Shown piece by piece: positions 1 to 9,055 of a stretch of DNA of 64,000 bases. The translations under genes were made by a program, and so were the position numbers. Numbering within the stretch: position 1 is the first letter of the stretch; each line of letters begins with the position of its first letter. Origin of the DNA: Georgenia satyanarayanai (lineage in GTDB: Bacteria > Actinomycetota > Actinomycetes > Actinomycetales > Actinomycetaceae); NCBI RefSeq assembly GCF_023715365.1, contig NZ_JAMBNZ010000001.1, positions 1-64,000 on the forward strand, given 5' to 3'. The notes beneath the pieces are model-generated. The model was not told where the DNA came from. It searched no databases and saw only the letters and a program-made list of their open reading frames with translations.

Positions 1-286
1 GTCGACCTCGTTGTCCAGCCACGCGCTGTGACCTACCAAAGCCGCTACGACGGCCATATTGATGGCGACCCGCCCGTCCCGGCTCACCTCGCGAGCCAAA
101 AGAGCGTCTTGTTCAGCAGTCTCCTAGAACGCCTGCACCGGTTGCCGCGCCTACGGGGGCGGATATGCACCCACCGCCAGCGGCGGACAGGGCCGGCCCT
201 CCACGAGATTCGGCTGCATGACGAAGAGCCCGACCGGCCGGCCGTCTCCACTGTCGGGCCGAGCTGTCCACCGGCACACTTGCCCC

Positions 287-1159
287 ATGGCGAGATCAAC
301 GAAGACCGAAGCCGCAGACACCAGCCCCGAGGCCGCCGGGTTCACCACGACGAAGATCCCGAAGAAGGTCTACGAGGCCGAGCTCTACCGCCTGCAGGGT
401 GAGCTCGGGAAGCTCCAGGCCTGGGTGAAGGAGACGGGCGAGCGCGTCGTCGTCATCTTCGAGGGCCGCGACGCCGCCGGGAAGGGCGGCACGATCAAGC
501 GGATCACCGAGTACCTGTCCCCGCGCACCGCCCGCATCGCCGCGCTGCCCGCGCCGACCGAGCGTCAGCGCGGGCAGTGGTACTTCCAGCGCTACGTCGA
601 GCACCTGCCCGCGGCGGGCGAGATCGTCCTGTTCGACCGGTCCTGGTACAACCGCGCCGGCGTCGAGAAGGTCATGGGCTTCTGCACGCCAGAGGAGCAC
701 AAGCGCTTTCTGCGCCAGTGCCCGATCTTCGAGCAGATGCTTGTGGAGGACGGTATCCACCTGCGCAAGTACTGGTTCTCCGTCTCCGACGACGTCCAGC
801 TCGAGCGCTTCCGCAAGCGCCTGCACGACCCGCTGCGCCAGTGGAAGCTCTCCCCCATCGACCTCGAGTCCATCACCCGCTGGGAGGACTTCTCCCGCGC
901 CAAGGACGAGATGATGGTCCACACCGACACCTCGGTCGCGCCCTGGCACCACGTGGCCTCGGACTCCAAGAAGCAGGCGCGGCTCAACATGATCCACCAC
1001 CTGCTCTCCTCGCTGCCCTACGAGGACGTACCGCGCGAGGAGAAGGTCACCCTGCCCAAGCGCCCGCCCGGCACCGGATACCAGCGGCCGCCGATCGAGG
1101 TGTCCTCCTACGTGCCGGACTGGGCGTCCACGGTGGTGGAGGACCCGGCGCGGAAGTGA
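287..1159 (+). CDS. ppk2: Polyphosphate kinase 2 (PPK2 family)
   Basis: The protein is a soluble PPK2, which transfers phosphate between polyphosphate and nucleotides (usually GDP or ADP). The P-loop GRDAAGKGGTIK lies near residue 60, the Walker B-like FDRSWYNR near residue 115, and the lid region rich in Arg and Lys follows. The length of 290 residues fits the single-domain class. An ATG at 287 is preferred over a start at 218, because the earlier part reads as low-complexity, non-conserved sequence. The gene stands alone; the next gene begins about 110 bases downstream and is an unrelated toxin-antitoxin module. Which nucleotide is used cannot be told from sequence alone. Confidence 0.93.
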   Translation: MARSTKTEAADTSPEAAGFTTTKIPKKVYEAELYRLQGELGKLQAWVKETGERVVVIFEGRDAAGKGGTIKRITEYLSPRTARIAALPAPTERQRGQWYFQRYVEHLPAAGEIVLFDRSWYNRAGVEKVMGFCTPEEHKRFLRQCPIFEQMLVEDGIHLRKYWFSVSDDVQLERFRKRLHDPLRQWKLSPIDLESITRWEDFSRAKDEMMVHTDTSVAPWHHVASDSKKQARLNMIHHLLSSLPYEDVPREEKVTLPKRPPGTGYQRPPIEVSSYVPDWASTVVEDPARK

Positions 1160-1267
1160 CCGCCGCGAGAGCCGGGCTCAGCGCGTGGGCCGGTGTGCTG
1201 GGTACGCGACATGGTGGACGTCGTACACCGCCCCACAGTTTCTGTGCTGCAGTGTTACTGTGACGTG

Positions 1268-1507
1268 ATGAAGAACATCACCGTGTCGGTGCCGGACGAC
1301 GTCTACCGTCGCGCGCGCATCAGCGCCGCTGAGCAGGGGCGGTCGGTGAGTGCGCTGGTGACCGACTATCTTCGAGGACTGTCGGACGAGGATGCGGAGT
1401 TCGCCCGGCTCGAGGCGCTCCAGCACCGGGTGCGTGACGAGATCGCCCACTTCCGTGCCGGTGACCGGCTCACCCGCGACGAGGTCCACGACCGTGCGGT
1501 TCGTTGA
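1268..1507 (+). CDS. vapB: VapB-type ribbon-helix-helix antitoxin
   Basis: A 79-residue protein whose N-terminus (MKNITVSVPDDVYRRARI) is a typical ribbon-helix-helix DNA-binding strand and helix; the acidic C-terminal part would wrap the toxin. The start at 1268 is chosen because conservation begins exactly there, although the frame is open from 1193. The 3' end overlaps the PIN toxin by 14 bases, so the two are translated together. By analogy with the family, it neutralises the toxin and represses its own promoter. Confidence 0.85.
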   Translation: MKNITVSVPDDVYRRARISAAEQGRSVSALVTDYLRGLSDEDAEFARLEALQHRVRDEIAHFRAGDRLTRDEVHDRAVR

Positions 1508-1901
1508 CACGAACGTCCTGCTGTACGCGATCTCCCGCGACCCGGGCGAGCACCGCAAGGCCGAGCGCGCGGTCGAGCTTCTCGCCGCCCGTGACCTGGC
1601 GCTGTCCGTCCAGGTCCTGCAGGAGTTCTACGTCGAGGCGACTCGGTCGTCCCGTCCAGATCGCTTGCCCCACACCAAGGCGTCCGACCTCGTCACCGCG
1701 TTCACCCGCTTCACCGTCCTCGATCTCACCGTGCCGCTGGTGCACGCCGCGATGGAGGGCCGCGACCGGTACGGCCTGTCCTACTGGGACGCGGCCATCA
1801 TCGCCGCTGCGCGCACTCTGGGTTGCGACCAGGTCCTCTCCGAGGACTTGAGTCACGGTCAGGACTACGACGGCGTGATCGTCCTCGACCCGTTCCGTTG
1901 A
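1494..1901 (+). CDS. vapC: VapC-type PIN-domain ribonuclease toxin
   Basis: A PIN-domain toxin of 135 residues starting at a GTG inside the antitoxin gene. The first acidic residue of the active site is in FVDTNVLLYA (residue 5), the second in VQVLQEFYVE, and the third in LSYWDAAIIAAA; the C-terminal acidic residue is in LSEDLSHG. This acidic set binds metal in VapC RNases. The frame is open upstream, but that part is only a shifted reading of the antitoxin. The RNA target is not predictable from sequence. Confidence 0.88.
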   Translation: MRFVDTNVLLYAISRDPGEHRKAERAVELLAARDLALSVQVLQEFYVEATRSSRPDRLPHTKASDLVTAFTRFTVLDLTVPLVHAAMEGRDRYGLSYWDAAIIAAARTLGCDQVLSEDLSHGQDYDGVIVLDPFR

Positions 1902-1963
1902 CCAGGCGGGGCCGATCTCGCGCGAGTCCCCCCAGCGCGTCGCGCTCCAAGTAGCGTGGTTCG

Positions 1964-3709
1964 GTGACCAGCGACCGACGTAGACCGAACCGCCGCCGCG
2001 AGCGCCACCTGCACGCCGTCGACGAGCCGCCCGCACCCTCCCCTGACGACTTCCTCGGCAGCATCACCGAAGCGCTCGACGACCGCGAGCCGCTGGGCTT
2101 CCTCGCTCTCGCCAGCTCGATCGTCGCCGCCCTCGACCCGCGCTCCCGCGATCCGCTGACCCCGGCCCGGGACGACACGCCCGACGCCGCGCTGCTGGTG
2201 GAGAGCCTCTCCGGCCACGCCGTGCCGGAGACGACGGCGCTACTGCTCGCTCTGGCCGTGCTGCTCCCGGACGACCACCTCGCGCAGCGCGCGCGCCGCG
2301 AGGCCCGCCGTCGCCGCCACGCGCTGCCCGACTGGCTGCTTCGGCTCGACGACGCCGCGCCCGGGCCGGCCGCCGCGGTGCGCGACCTGCTCGGGGACGG
2401 CCAGAACACCGTCGTGTCGGTGCGCCTGGCGGGTGGCGAGCCGCTCACCGCGATCGTGTACGTCGACCACAACCTCGGCACCGTGGCCAAGGACGGGTTC
2501 GTCATCCCCGGTGAGCTCGACGATTTCCGCACCGACTTCTTCGCCATCGCCGAGGAGCAGGGCGCGATGTCCTTTGTCGAGTTGGACGCCGCCGACGCTC
2601 GCGCCCAGCTGGAGGACGCGGTCGCGTCCGGCGCCATGACGGTGCCGCGCTTCGAGACCGACACGTGGCCGGCGAGTCGCCCTCTCGTCGAGTGGATCGC
2701 CGGTCTCTTGCCCGCCGGCGGGACCGGTTTCGCGCACACGGAGTGGACCGACGAGGAGCTGTCGCAGATCGTCGTCCAGCTCATGGGCTCGGAGGAGGGT
2801 GCGGCGCTCTCCGGCCGGGACGACGCCGAGATCGCCCGCGACCTCGTGTGGTTCACCGCCGACTACAGCGGCGGGGACCCGCTGCGGTGGAGCTTCCTCA
2901 ACGTGCAGCGGCTGCTCACCGACTGGTACCCGCGCAAGGTCCACGCCCCTCGCACCTACCTGCGACGGATGCCCGTCGTCCTGCGCGCGATGGTGTGCTA
3001 CGCGCACCGCACCAAGGAGGTCCCCAGCCACCTCACCGAGCAGACCCTGGAGGCCATCGACGCGAGTGAGCCGGTGTACCGCAAGCTCATCGCCGGAGGC
3101 ACGAGATCCGCCGGGCCGTTCGACGCACTGGAAGCGTTGCGGATCGAGGAGCTGTTAACGCACACCGCGAGTCATGATCGGGCCCGGGCCGCCCGCGCCG
3201 TCGGAAACGAGCAAGCCCTCGACCGGCTCGACGACGCACCGCTGCCCGACGAGGAGTTCCGGTGGGAGCACATCGCCGAGGACGTGCACGAGCGGGTGGC
3301 ACAGGTGCTGGAGCTGATGGACGGCTGCGCCGAGGCGATGTTCGACGTCGAGATGCGCACCGCCTTCCGGCGCGTGCTCGCGCGCACGGCGCAGGCCGAT
3401 CCCGTGGTGTTCCGTCGGCGCTCGAAGCCCGGCACCGCGGCCGCGGCCATCGCGTGGGCAGTCGCGGCAGCCAACGACCGTCTCAGTCCGTACAGCGGTG
3501 GTCTCACGGCCAAGGCACTCCTCGCCCACTTCGGCGTCACCGGTTCCGTGGCACAGCGAGCGCAGCCGTTCCTCCGGGCGTTCGGTGCGGAGGAGCCGCA
3601 GCTGTCCGGAGAACTCAGCTTCGGCACGCCGGACGTCCTCACCTCCGCCCGGCGTGCGCAGCTCATCGCACTACGCGACGGCGACGGGTACCGCGCGTTC
3701 CGGCGGTAG
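1964..3709 (+). CDS. Conserved hypothetical protein, 581 aa
   Basis: I do not recognise this family. The GTG start at 1964 lies about 60 bases after vapC. The N-terminal 20 residues are very basic, the rest is mildly acidic, rich in Ala, Arg and Asp, and predicted soluble; no membrane segment, P-loop or metal motif is visible. A stretch near residues 150-175 (TVVSVRLAGGEPLTAIVYVD) has a beta-rich look. Codon use matches the high-GC neighbours, so it is probably resident. The next gene follows 26 bases later on the same strand and is also unknown; the two may form an operon. Confidence 0.7.
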   Translation: MTSDRRRPNRRRERHLHAVDEPPAPSPDDFLGSITEALDDREPLGFLALASSIVAALDPRSRDPLTPARDDTPDAALLVESLSGHAVPETTALLLALAVLLPDDHLAQRARREARRRRHALPDWLLRLDDAAPGPAAAVRDLLGDGQNTVVSVRLAGGEPLTAIVYVDHNLGTVAKDGFVIPGELDDFRTDFFAIAEEQGAMSFVELDAADARAQLEDAVASGAMTVPRFETDTWPASRPLVEWIAGLLPAGGTGFAHTEWTDEELSQIVVQLMGSEEGAALSGRDDAEIARDLVWFTADYSGGDPLRWSFLNVQRLLTDWYPRKVHAPRTYLRRMPVVLRAMVCYAHRTKEVPSHLTEQTLEAIDASEPVYRKLIAGGTRSAGPFDALEALRIEELLTHTASHDRARAARAVGNEQALDRLDDAPLPDEEFRWEHIAEDVHERVAQVLELMDGCAEAMFDVEMRTAFRRVLARTAQADPVVFRRRSKPGTAAAAIAWAVAAANDRLSPYSGGLTAKALLAHFGVTGSVAQRAQPFLRAFGAEEPQLSGELSFGTPDVLTSARRAQLIALRDGDGYRAFRR

Positions 3710-3735
3710 GCTGCGCCGTCGTGGCACGAGACAGG

Positions 3736-4602
3736 ATGAACCGCGAGGAGTTCTACGAGCAGGCCTCCAGGCTCGACGAGGCCGCACTGCGCAAGGCGCT
3801 GTGGACCCTGTACTGGCGCGGCAACGCGTCGGTGCAGGAGCGGATCGAGGCCCAGCTCGAACCCGAGCACTCGGGCCGGCGGCGGAAGCAGGAGCAGCAG
3901 CTCCCGCAGCCCGACGATGTCCTGCGGGAGGTGCGAGACTTCGTCGCGCTCGCCCGGAGCGGTTCCTACCTCCACGGCGACCGCCGGGTCTCCCCGAAGG
4001 AGCGGAGCCGGTGGCGGATGACGTTCCGGCGCCTCGCGAAGGACGCTCAGACCGCCCTCCAGGCCGACGACGTCGACACGGCGGCCTCCGCGCTGGAGCT
4101 GATGATCGACCTCGCCACCGAGACCCGGGAGCTGGACCTGTTCAGGTCCCAGGACCCGGTCCAGGCAGCGGGGTTCGTCGTCTCGGAGGCTGCCGGGGTG
4201 CTCTGGTCCCGCTACCAGCACCACCACGGCTTCCGAGGCTTCGCAGAGCGCGCTGCGCCGCAGCTGATCCGCTGGGAGTCACCTCACGGCTGGACGCGGT
4301 ACGGGTTCGGCAGCGTCGCGGAGAAGGAGGACACACTCGCCACGGTGATGTCCGGCCTGCTCGTGATCCCCGACCACTGGGTCACCTTCACCGAGTGCTA
4401 CCTCGCCGCGCTCGACGCCGCCGCTGCCGCGGACGAGGCCGCAACCAAGCGGCACTGGCGCTCGCGTGAGGCGATCCGCGCCGACCGCGCCGACTCACTG
4501 GCGGCCTGGCACGAGCTCCTGAAGGAACGGCTGCAGGACACCGAGGGCGTCGCCCTGATGGACCGGCTAGCCGCCCATCGCGCCCTGGCTGGGTCGGAGT
4601 AG
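3736..4602 (+). CDS. Conserved hypothetical protein, 288 aa
   Basis: An unrecognised soluble protein that starts MNREEFYEQASRLDEAALRK. A GTG at 3721 in the same frame would add five residues; neither start has a good ribosome binding site. It is rich in charged residues and mostly helical by appearance. A segment near residues 30-60 is basic and Gln-rich, followed by a DVLREVRDFVALARSG helix. It sits 26 bases after the 581-residue unknown gene, so the two probably act together. No catalytic motif could be identified. Confidence 0.68.
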   Translation: MNREEFYEQASRLDEAALRKALWTLYWRGNASVQERIEAQLEPEHSGRRRKQEQQLPQPDDVLREVRDFVALARSGSYLHGDRRVSPKERSRWRMTFRRLAKDAQTALQADDVDTAASALELMIDLATETRELDLFRSQDPVQAAGFVVSEAAGVLWSRYQHHHGFRGFAERAAPQLIRWESPHGWTRYGFGSVAEKEDTLATVMSGLLVIPDHWVTFTECYLAALDAAAAADEAATKRHWRSREAIRADRADSLAAWHELLKERLQDTEGVALMDRLAAHRALAGSE

Positions 4603-4811
4603 ACCTACCGCGCCGCCAGCGGCCACCGGGCACTGGCCACGGCACCGTCCTGACGGGTCGCCTTCCAGATCCCGCCACAAAGGGGCCGGCAGTGACGTGA
4701 CACGCCGACGAAACGCCGGGGATCGGCCGCTGCACGCGGGCGTCAGGGCCGCCTTGTGGCGGGATCCTTACGCGGCTCGCCGGTCGCCCCATCCCGTGGT
4801 GGGCTTGCCCC

Positions 4812-5354
4812 ATGTGGTTCGACACCTGGTCCGACATCGTTCGTATCCTCGCCGTCGGCGCCGCGGCGTACCTGACGCTGATCCTCGTCCTGCGCCTCAC
4901 CGGCAAGCGGACGCTGTCCAAGCTCAACGCCTTCGACCTCATCGTCTCCGTCGCGCTCGGTTCGACCCTCGCCACGATCCTGCTCAGCTCCGACGTCAGC
5001 TGGGCCGAGGGCTTCACCGCCTTCGCCCTGCTCGCCGTGCTCCAGCTTGTCATCACGTGGACCTCCACCCGCGCGCCAAGCACCCGCTCCGTCATCACGG
5101 CGAAGCCCACCCTGCTCCTGCGCGACGGCCAGCCGCTGGAGAAGGCCCTGCACGAGGAGCGCGTGACCATGGGCGAGCTTCGTCAGGCGGTACGTGCCTC
5201 AGGTAGCGGTGACCTCGCCGACGTCGGCGCCGTCGTCCTCGAGAGCGACGGCTCGCTCAGCGTCATCCCGGCGGAGAAGATGGGCGCCGGCACCGCGCTC
5301 GACGGCGTCGAGGCCGCCCGCCCGCCTGACCGCGCGTCCAGGAGTAGCCAGTGA
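4812..5354 (+). CDS. DUF421 (YetF/YrbG-like) membrane protein
   Basis: A 180-residue protein with three hydrophobic segments in the first 85 residues, then a cytosolic domain. The sequence LRLTGKRTLSKLNAFDLIVSV matches the DUF421 signature of Bacillus YetF and YkjA relatives (a GKR, then a FD-hydrophobic run), and the soluble part contains the family's LLLRDGQ and ESDGSLSVIP strands. Its stop overlaps the GTG start of the UvrA-like gene (GTGA), so the two are translationally coupled. The family is linked to spore membranes and stress in Bacillus, but its molecular role is unknown. Confidence 0.85.
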   Translation: MWFDTWSDIVRILAVGAAAYLTLILVLRLTGKRTLSKLNAFDLIVSVALGSTLATILLSSDVSWAEGFTAFALLAVLQLVITWTSTRAPSTRSVITAKPTLLLRDGQPLEKALHEERVTMGELRQAVRASGSGDLADVGAVVLESDGSLSVIPAEKMGAGTALDGVEAARPPDRASRSSQ

Positions 5355-7903
5355 CCTCCTCCCCCGACCACATCTCCGTCCGCGGCGCCCGCGTCCACAA
5401 CCTCAAGGACGTCGACGTCGACATCCCGCTGCGGGAGCTCGTCGCCATCGCGGGGGTGTCGGGCTCCGGCAAGTCCTCCCTCGCCCTCGGCGTCCTATAC
5501 GCGGAGGGCTCGCGCCGGTACGTCGAGGCCCTGTCCACCTACACAAGGCGCCGCATGGCCCACGCCCCGCGCGCCGCCGTCGACTCCGTCGAGCACGTCC
5601 CCGCCGCCCTCGCCCTGCGCCAGCGCCCCGGTGTGCCGGGCATTCGCTCCACCTTCGGCACCTCCACCGAGCTGCTCAACGTCATCCGCCTGATGTTCTC
5701 CCGGCTCGCCAGCCACGTGTGTCCGGGCGGCCACCGCGTCCCGCCGACGATCGACGTCGCCGCGGAAGTCCCGTTCACCTGCCCAGCGTGCGGCGCGCAG
5801 GTCCAGGCCCCAGGTGCCGAGCAGCTCGCCTTCAACTCCGAGGGCGCCTGCCCCACGTGCACCGGCACGGGCGTGGTCCGCGACGTCGACGACGCCGCCC
5901 TCGTCCCCGACGAGTCCAGGACCATCGACGACGGCGCCGTCGTGCCCTGGCAGATGTTCAACTTCAAGGTCCAGCCGGCGATCATCCGCGAGTTCGGCGT
6001 CCGCACCGACGTCCCCTTCCGCGACCTCGCGGACTGGGAGCGCGAAATCGTGTTCGACGGGCCGGAGGAGAAGAAGCACATCACCTTCGCCACGAAGAAG
6101 AACGTGCACGACCTCAACTTCACCTTCCGAAACGCCCGCCTCACGGTCACCGAGGAGCTCAAGCGCGCCACCGACGAGAAGCGCCTCAGGCGCGTGGCCC
6201 GCTTCCTCACCGAGGGCACCTGCCGCACCTGCGACGGCACCCGCCTCAGCGAGCGCGCCCGCCTCCCCCGCATCGGCGAGCTCGGCCTGGCCGACGTCAC
6301 CGCCATGACCCTCGACGACGTCGTCGCCTGGGCACCGACCGTCACCGCCACGCTCCCGCGCACCATGCACGGGATGTCCGAGGGCCTCGTCGAGACCCTC
6401 CAGCGCATGGCTCGCCGCCTGGTCGAGCTCGGCCTGGGCTACCTCACCCTGGACCGCGCCGGCTCCACCCTCTCCACCGGCGAGCGCCAGCGCGTCCAGC
6501 TCGCCCGCGCCGTCCGCAACCGCACCACCGGCGTTCTCTACGTCCTCGACGAGCCCTCCATCGGCCTGCACCCCTCGAACGTCGACGGCCTCATCGGCGT
6601 CATGCGCGACCTCCTCGCCGACGGCAACTCCGTCGTCTTCGTCGACCACGACGTCCAGATCCTGCGCGAGGCGTCCTGGCTCGTCGAGATCGGCCCCGGC
6701 TCGGGCACCGGCGGCGGCCGCGTCATCGCCCAGGGCACCGCCGCGGACCTCGCCGGTAGCCCCGACTCCCTGCTCAGCGGCTTCCTCACCGGCGACCAGC
6801 CCGTCGTCGTGCGCGAGCGTGCGGAGGAGGCCGCGATGTTCGACGCCGGCCGCCTCCGTCTCGCCACCGACGCACTCCACACCGTCCACCCACTCGAGGT
6901 CGACATCCCACGCGGCCGGCTCGTCGCCGTCACCGGCGTCTCCGGATCCGGCAAGACCACCCTGGTCCTCGAGTCCCTCGTCCCGGCCCTCCTCGCCATC
7001 GCGGACGACGACGACGGCGCACCCCGGCTCCCCCGTCACGTGGGGTCCGTGCAGGCTGAGGGCATCGAGCGGGTCCACACGGTGGACGCGACACCGATCG
7101 GTATCAACGTCCGCTCGACGGTCGCCACGTACTCCGGCGTCTACGACAACCTGCGCAAGGCCTACGCCGCCACCGAGGAGGCCAAGCGCCGCGGCCTCAC
7201 CGCCTCGGACTTCTCCTACAACACCGGCTCCCTCTCGTGTCCGCGCTGCGAGGGCACCGGCCAGGTGACCCTCGACGTCCAGTTCCTGCCCGACGTCGAC
7301 GTCCCCTGCCCCGACTGCAACGGCTCGCGCTACGCCCCCGAGGCAAGCGAGATCCGGCGTGACGGCTACTCGCTGCCCGACCTCCTCGGCCTCACCGTGC
7401 GCGAGGCGATCGACGCCGTCGGCAACATCGCCAAGGTGCGCCGGCGCCTGCAGGCCCTCGCGGACCTGGGCCTCGGCTACCTCACGCTCGGTGAGGACAC
7501 CCCGGCGCTGTCCGGTGGGGAGGCGCAGCGGCTCAAGCTCGCCACCCAGCTCTACCGCGACCAGTCCGACGCCGTCTTCGTCCTCGACGAGCCGAGCGTG
7601 GGCCTGCACCCGCTCGACGTCCGCACGCTGCTCACCGTGCTCCAGCGGCTCGCCGACCGCGGCGCCACCGTCATCGTCATCGAGCACGACCTCGACCTCG
7701 TCGCCAACGCCGACTACATCATCGACATGGGCCCCGGCGGCGGGGAGGCCGGCGGCCGGATCGTGGCGGTCGGCACGCCGGACCAGATCACCGAGGACGC
7801 TCACAGCGTCACCGGGCAGTTCCTCTCCGACCACCTGCGCGCGACGAGACGCCGAGAGCGCGTCACGTCACCCGCGCCCCAGGTTACGGCTCGGGGTCGC
7901 TAG
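5351..7903 (+). CDS. UvrA-like excinuclease ATPase, short form
   Basis: An 850-residue tandem ABC ATPase of the UvrA family. It has two P-loops (GVSGSGKSS near residue 36 and GVSGSGKTT near 530), two signature motifs (LSTGERQRVQLAR and LSGGEAQRLKLA), and two Walker B/Q regions (YVLDEPSIGLHP and FVLDEPSVGLHP). Cys pairs in CPACG, CPTCTG, CRTCDG, CPRCEG and CPDCNG form the zinc modules. It is about 100 residues shorter than housekeeping UvrA (about 950), which suggests the UvrA2/DrrC-like class linked to drug tolerance or damage protection. The coupling to DUF421 is unusual. Confidence 0.88.
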   Translation: MTSSPDHISVRGARVHNLKDVDVDIPLRELVAIAGVSGSGKSSLALGVLYAEGSRRYVEALSTYTRRRMAHAPRAAVDSVEHVPAALALRQRPGVPGIRSTFGTSTELLNVIRLMFSRLASHVCPGGHRVPPTIDVAAEVPFTCPACGAQVQAPGAEQLAFNSEGACPTCTGTGVVRDVDDAALVPDESRTIDDGAVVPWQMFNFKVQPAIIREFGVRTDVPFRDLADWEREIVFDGPEEKKHITFATKKNVHDLNFTFRNARLTVTEELKRATDEKRLRRVARFLTEGTCRTCDGTRLSERARLPRIGELGLADVTAMTLDDVVAWAPTVTATLPRTMHGMSEGLVETLQRMARRLVELGLGYLTLDRAGSTLSTGERQRVQLARAVRNRTTGVLYVLDEPSIGLHPSNVDGLIGVMRDLLADGNSVVFVDHDVQILREASWLVEIGPGSGTGGGRVIAQGTAADLAGSPDSLLSGFLTGDQPVVVRERAEEAAMFDAGRLRLATDALHTVHPLEVDIPRGRLVAVTGVSGSGKTTLVLESLVPALLAIADDDDGAPRLPRHVGSVQAEGIERVHTVDATPIGINVRSTVATYSGVYDNLRKAYAATEEAKRRGLTASDFSYNTGSLSCPRCEGTGQVTLDVQFLPDVDVPCPDCNGSRYAPEASEIRRDGYSLPDLLGLTVREAIDAVGNIAKVRRRLQALADLGLGYLTLGEDTPALSGGEAQRLKLATQLYRDQSDAVFVLDEPSVGLHPLDVRTLLTVLQRLADRGATVIVIEHDLDLVANADYIIDMGPGGGEAGGRIVAVGTPDQITEDAHSVTGQFLSDHLRATRRRERVTSPAPQVTARGR

Positions 7904-7907
7904 ACCG

Positions 7908-8088
7908 GTCACCGTCCCGAAGGCTCTTCGGCGATGACGCCGGGAAGGTCGCCGAACCTGGCCACAGCGTCACGGCTGAGCACCACGCGTTCGGTCTGGG
8001 CAGCGTGGGCGGCGATGACCAGGTCGTGAGCTCCCCGGACCCTGCCCGACCGTCGAGTGTGGGCGATCACACGTGGGTGGTGGGCCGC
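7908..8088 (-). pseudogene. 3' remnant of a VapC gene
   Basis: On the minus strand the sequence encodes a C-terminal VapC piece (AHTRRSGRVRGAHDLVIAAH, then VVLSRDAVARFGDLPGVIAE) almost identical to the end of the intact toxin at 15992-16399. Similarity stops abruptly near 8088, where a stop codon and unrelated sequence follow; no N-terminal half and no antitoxin are present. The acidic residue in GAHDLV survives but the first catalytic Asp is lost. This is a truncated duplicate or the relic of a former module. Confidence 0.85.
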
Positions 8089-8134
8089 GGAGCAACGGCG
8101 CCCGACTCACGCCGCACGACTACCATCGAGCGTG

Positions 8135-8503
8135 ATGATCACCCGCCGCGAGGCTGCCCAACGCCTGGACATCCCCTTGGAGATGGCCGCGCGGCACGGC
8201 CTGCCCCAGAAGCTCACCGACGCCCAGCTGCGCCAGATCGACGACAACCCACCACCGTGGCTGGCTCAGTCCCGTGCCAACCGGACCGGCAGGCGGGCGG
8301 TGTGGGTCGATCTCGTGTGCACCGTTTGCGGGTTCACCGAGAAGGCACGGCCGAAGAAGTGGTGGCCGACGTTCACCCACGTCAGCTGCACCCACCACCG
8401 TCCCTCCGAGCTCCCCGGTCCGCTTCCCGGCCACCAGCGTGAGGATGTTTTCGGCATCGGCAGCCGGTTCGTCGGCCTGGTCGACACCCCGCTGGACGCG
8501 TGA
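8135..8503 (+). CDS. Small protein with HTH-like N-terminus and Cys/His cluster
   Basis: A 122-residue protein I cannot name. The start MITRREAAQRLDIPLEMAAR looks like a short helix-turn-helix; the middle carries CTVCGF, followed 20 residues later by SCTHH, which could bind zinc. A GTG directly before the ATG is an alternative start. It converges with the OmpA-like gene, leaving 18 bases between stops. The region before it contains only the VapC remnant. Confidence 0.6.
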   Translation: MITRREAAQRLDIPLEMAARHGLPQKLTDAQLRQIDDNPPPWLAQSRANRTGRRAVWVDLVCTVCGFTEKARPKKWWPTFTHVSCTHHRPSELPGPLPGHQREDVFGIGSRFVGLVDTPLDA

Positions 8504-8521
8504 GCGCGATATTCCCAGGTC

Positions 8522-9055
8522 TCAGCCCCCGTAGAGGATCTCCACCCGCCGGTTCGCGGCATAGGTGCTTGGTTCGTTCGGGTTCTCCCGCACGGCCGGC
8601 TCGCTGTCGGCCAGCCCAGCGACGTCGATGGTGAGGTCCGGGCGCTCGGCCGCCACGACGTCGGCGACGGCGCGTGCCCGGCTCTCGGACAGCTCACCGT
8701 TGGGGATGGGGCCTACGAGCGAGTCGGTGTGCCCGTTGACCTGCACCGCAGCACCGTCTGGCACGTCCGCGAGAAGCTCGGCGATGCGTGGGGCGGCGCT
8801 GCTCGGCATCTCGTCGCTCTGCGAGGCGAACAGGATGTCGGTGGCCAGGGTAATGGTGGTGACGCCGTCGTCGGTCTCGACGCTCTCCACCGACCGGATG
8901 CTGCCTGACGGGTCCCACTGGTGCACGGACTGCGCGAGCTGCCGAGCGGTGGGTGTCGGCGGGTCGTCGGGGGACGACACCGCACCCGCGGGACCGGCGA
9001 CGAGGACTGCGAGGGCGACCGTCAGGAGGAGGAGGTCCGGCGTGTGCGCCCTCAC
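8522..9055 (-). CDS. Secreted OmpA-C-terminal-domain protein
   Basis: A 177-residue exported protein. The GTG start overlaps the stop of the upstream lipoprotein gene (GTGA). It begins with a hydrophobic signal segment (LLLLTVALAVLVAGPAGA) ending in an AxA-type cleavage site. The C-terminal two thirds is an OmpA-like peptidoglycan-binding domain: ATDILFASQS, then VQVNGHTDSLVG, LSESRARAVADVV and ANRRVEILYGG. In Gram-positives these domains bind cell-wall peptidoglycan. Coupling with the lipoprotein suggests a joint cell-envelope role. A longer frame from 9148 has no support. Confidence 0.82.
   Translation of the reverse strand: MRAHTPDLLLLTVALAVLVAGPAGAVSSPDDPPTPTARQLAQSVHQWDPSGSIRSVESVETDDGVTTITLATDILFASQSDEMPSSAAPRIAELLADVPDGAAVQVNGHTDSLVGPIPNGELSESRARAVADVVAAERPDLTIDVAGLADSEPAVRENPNEPSTYAANRRVEILYGG

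Noticed and set aside
1-110. Minus-strand open frame reading SRDGRVAINMAVVAALVGHS up to the left edge
   Set aside because: It looks somewhat protein-like but is too short, has no clear start or family match, and the rest would lie outside the window.
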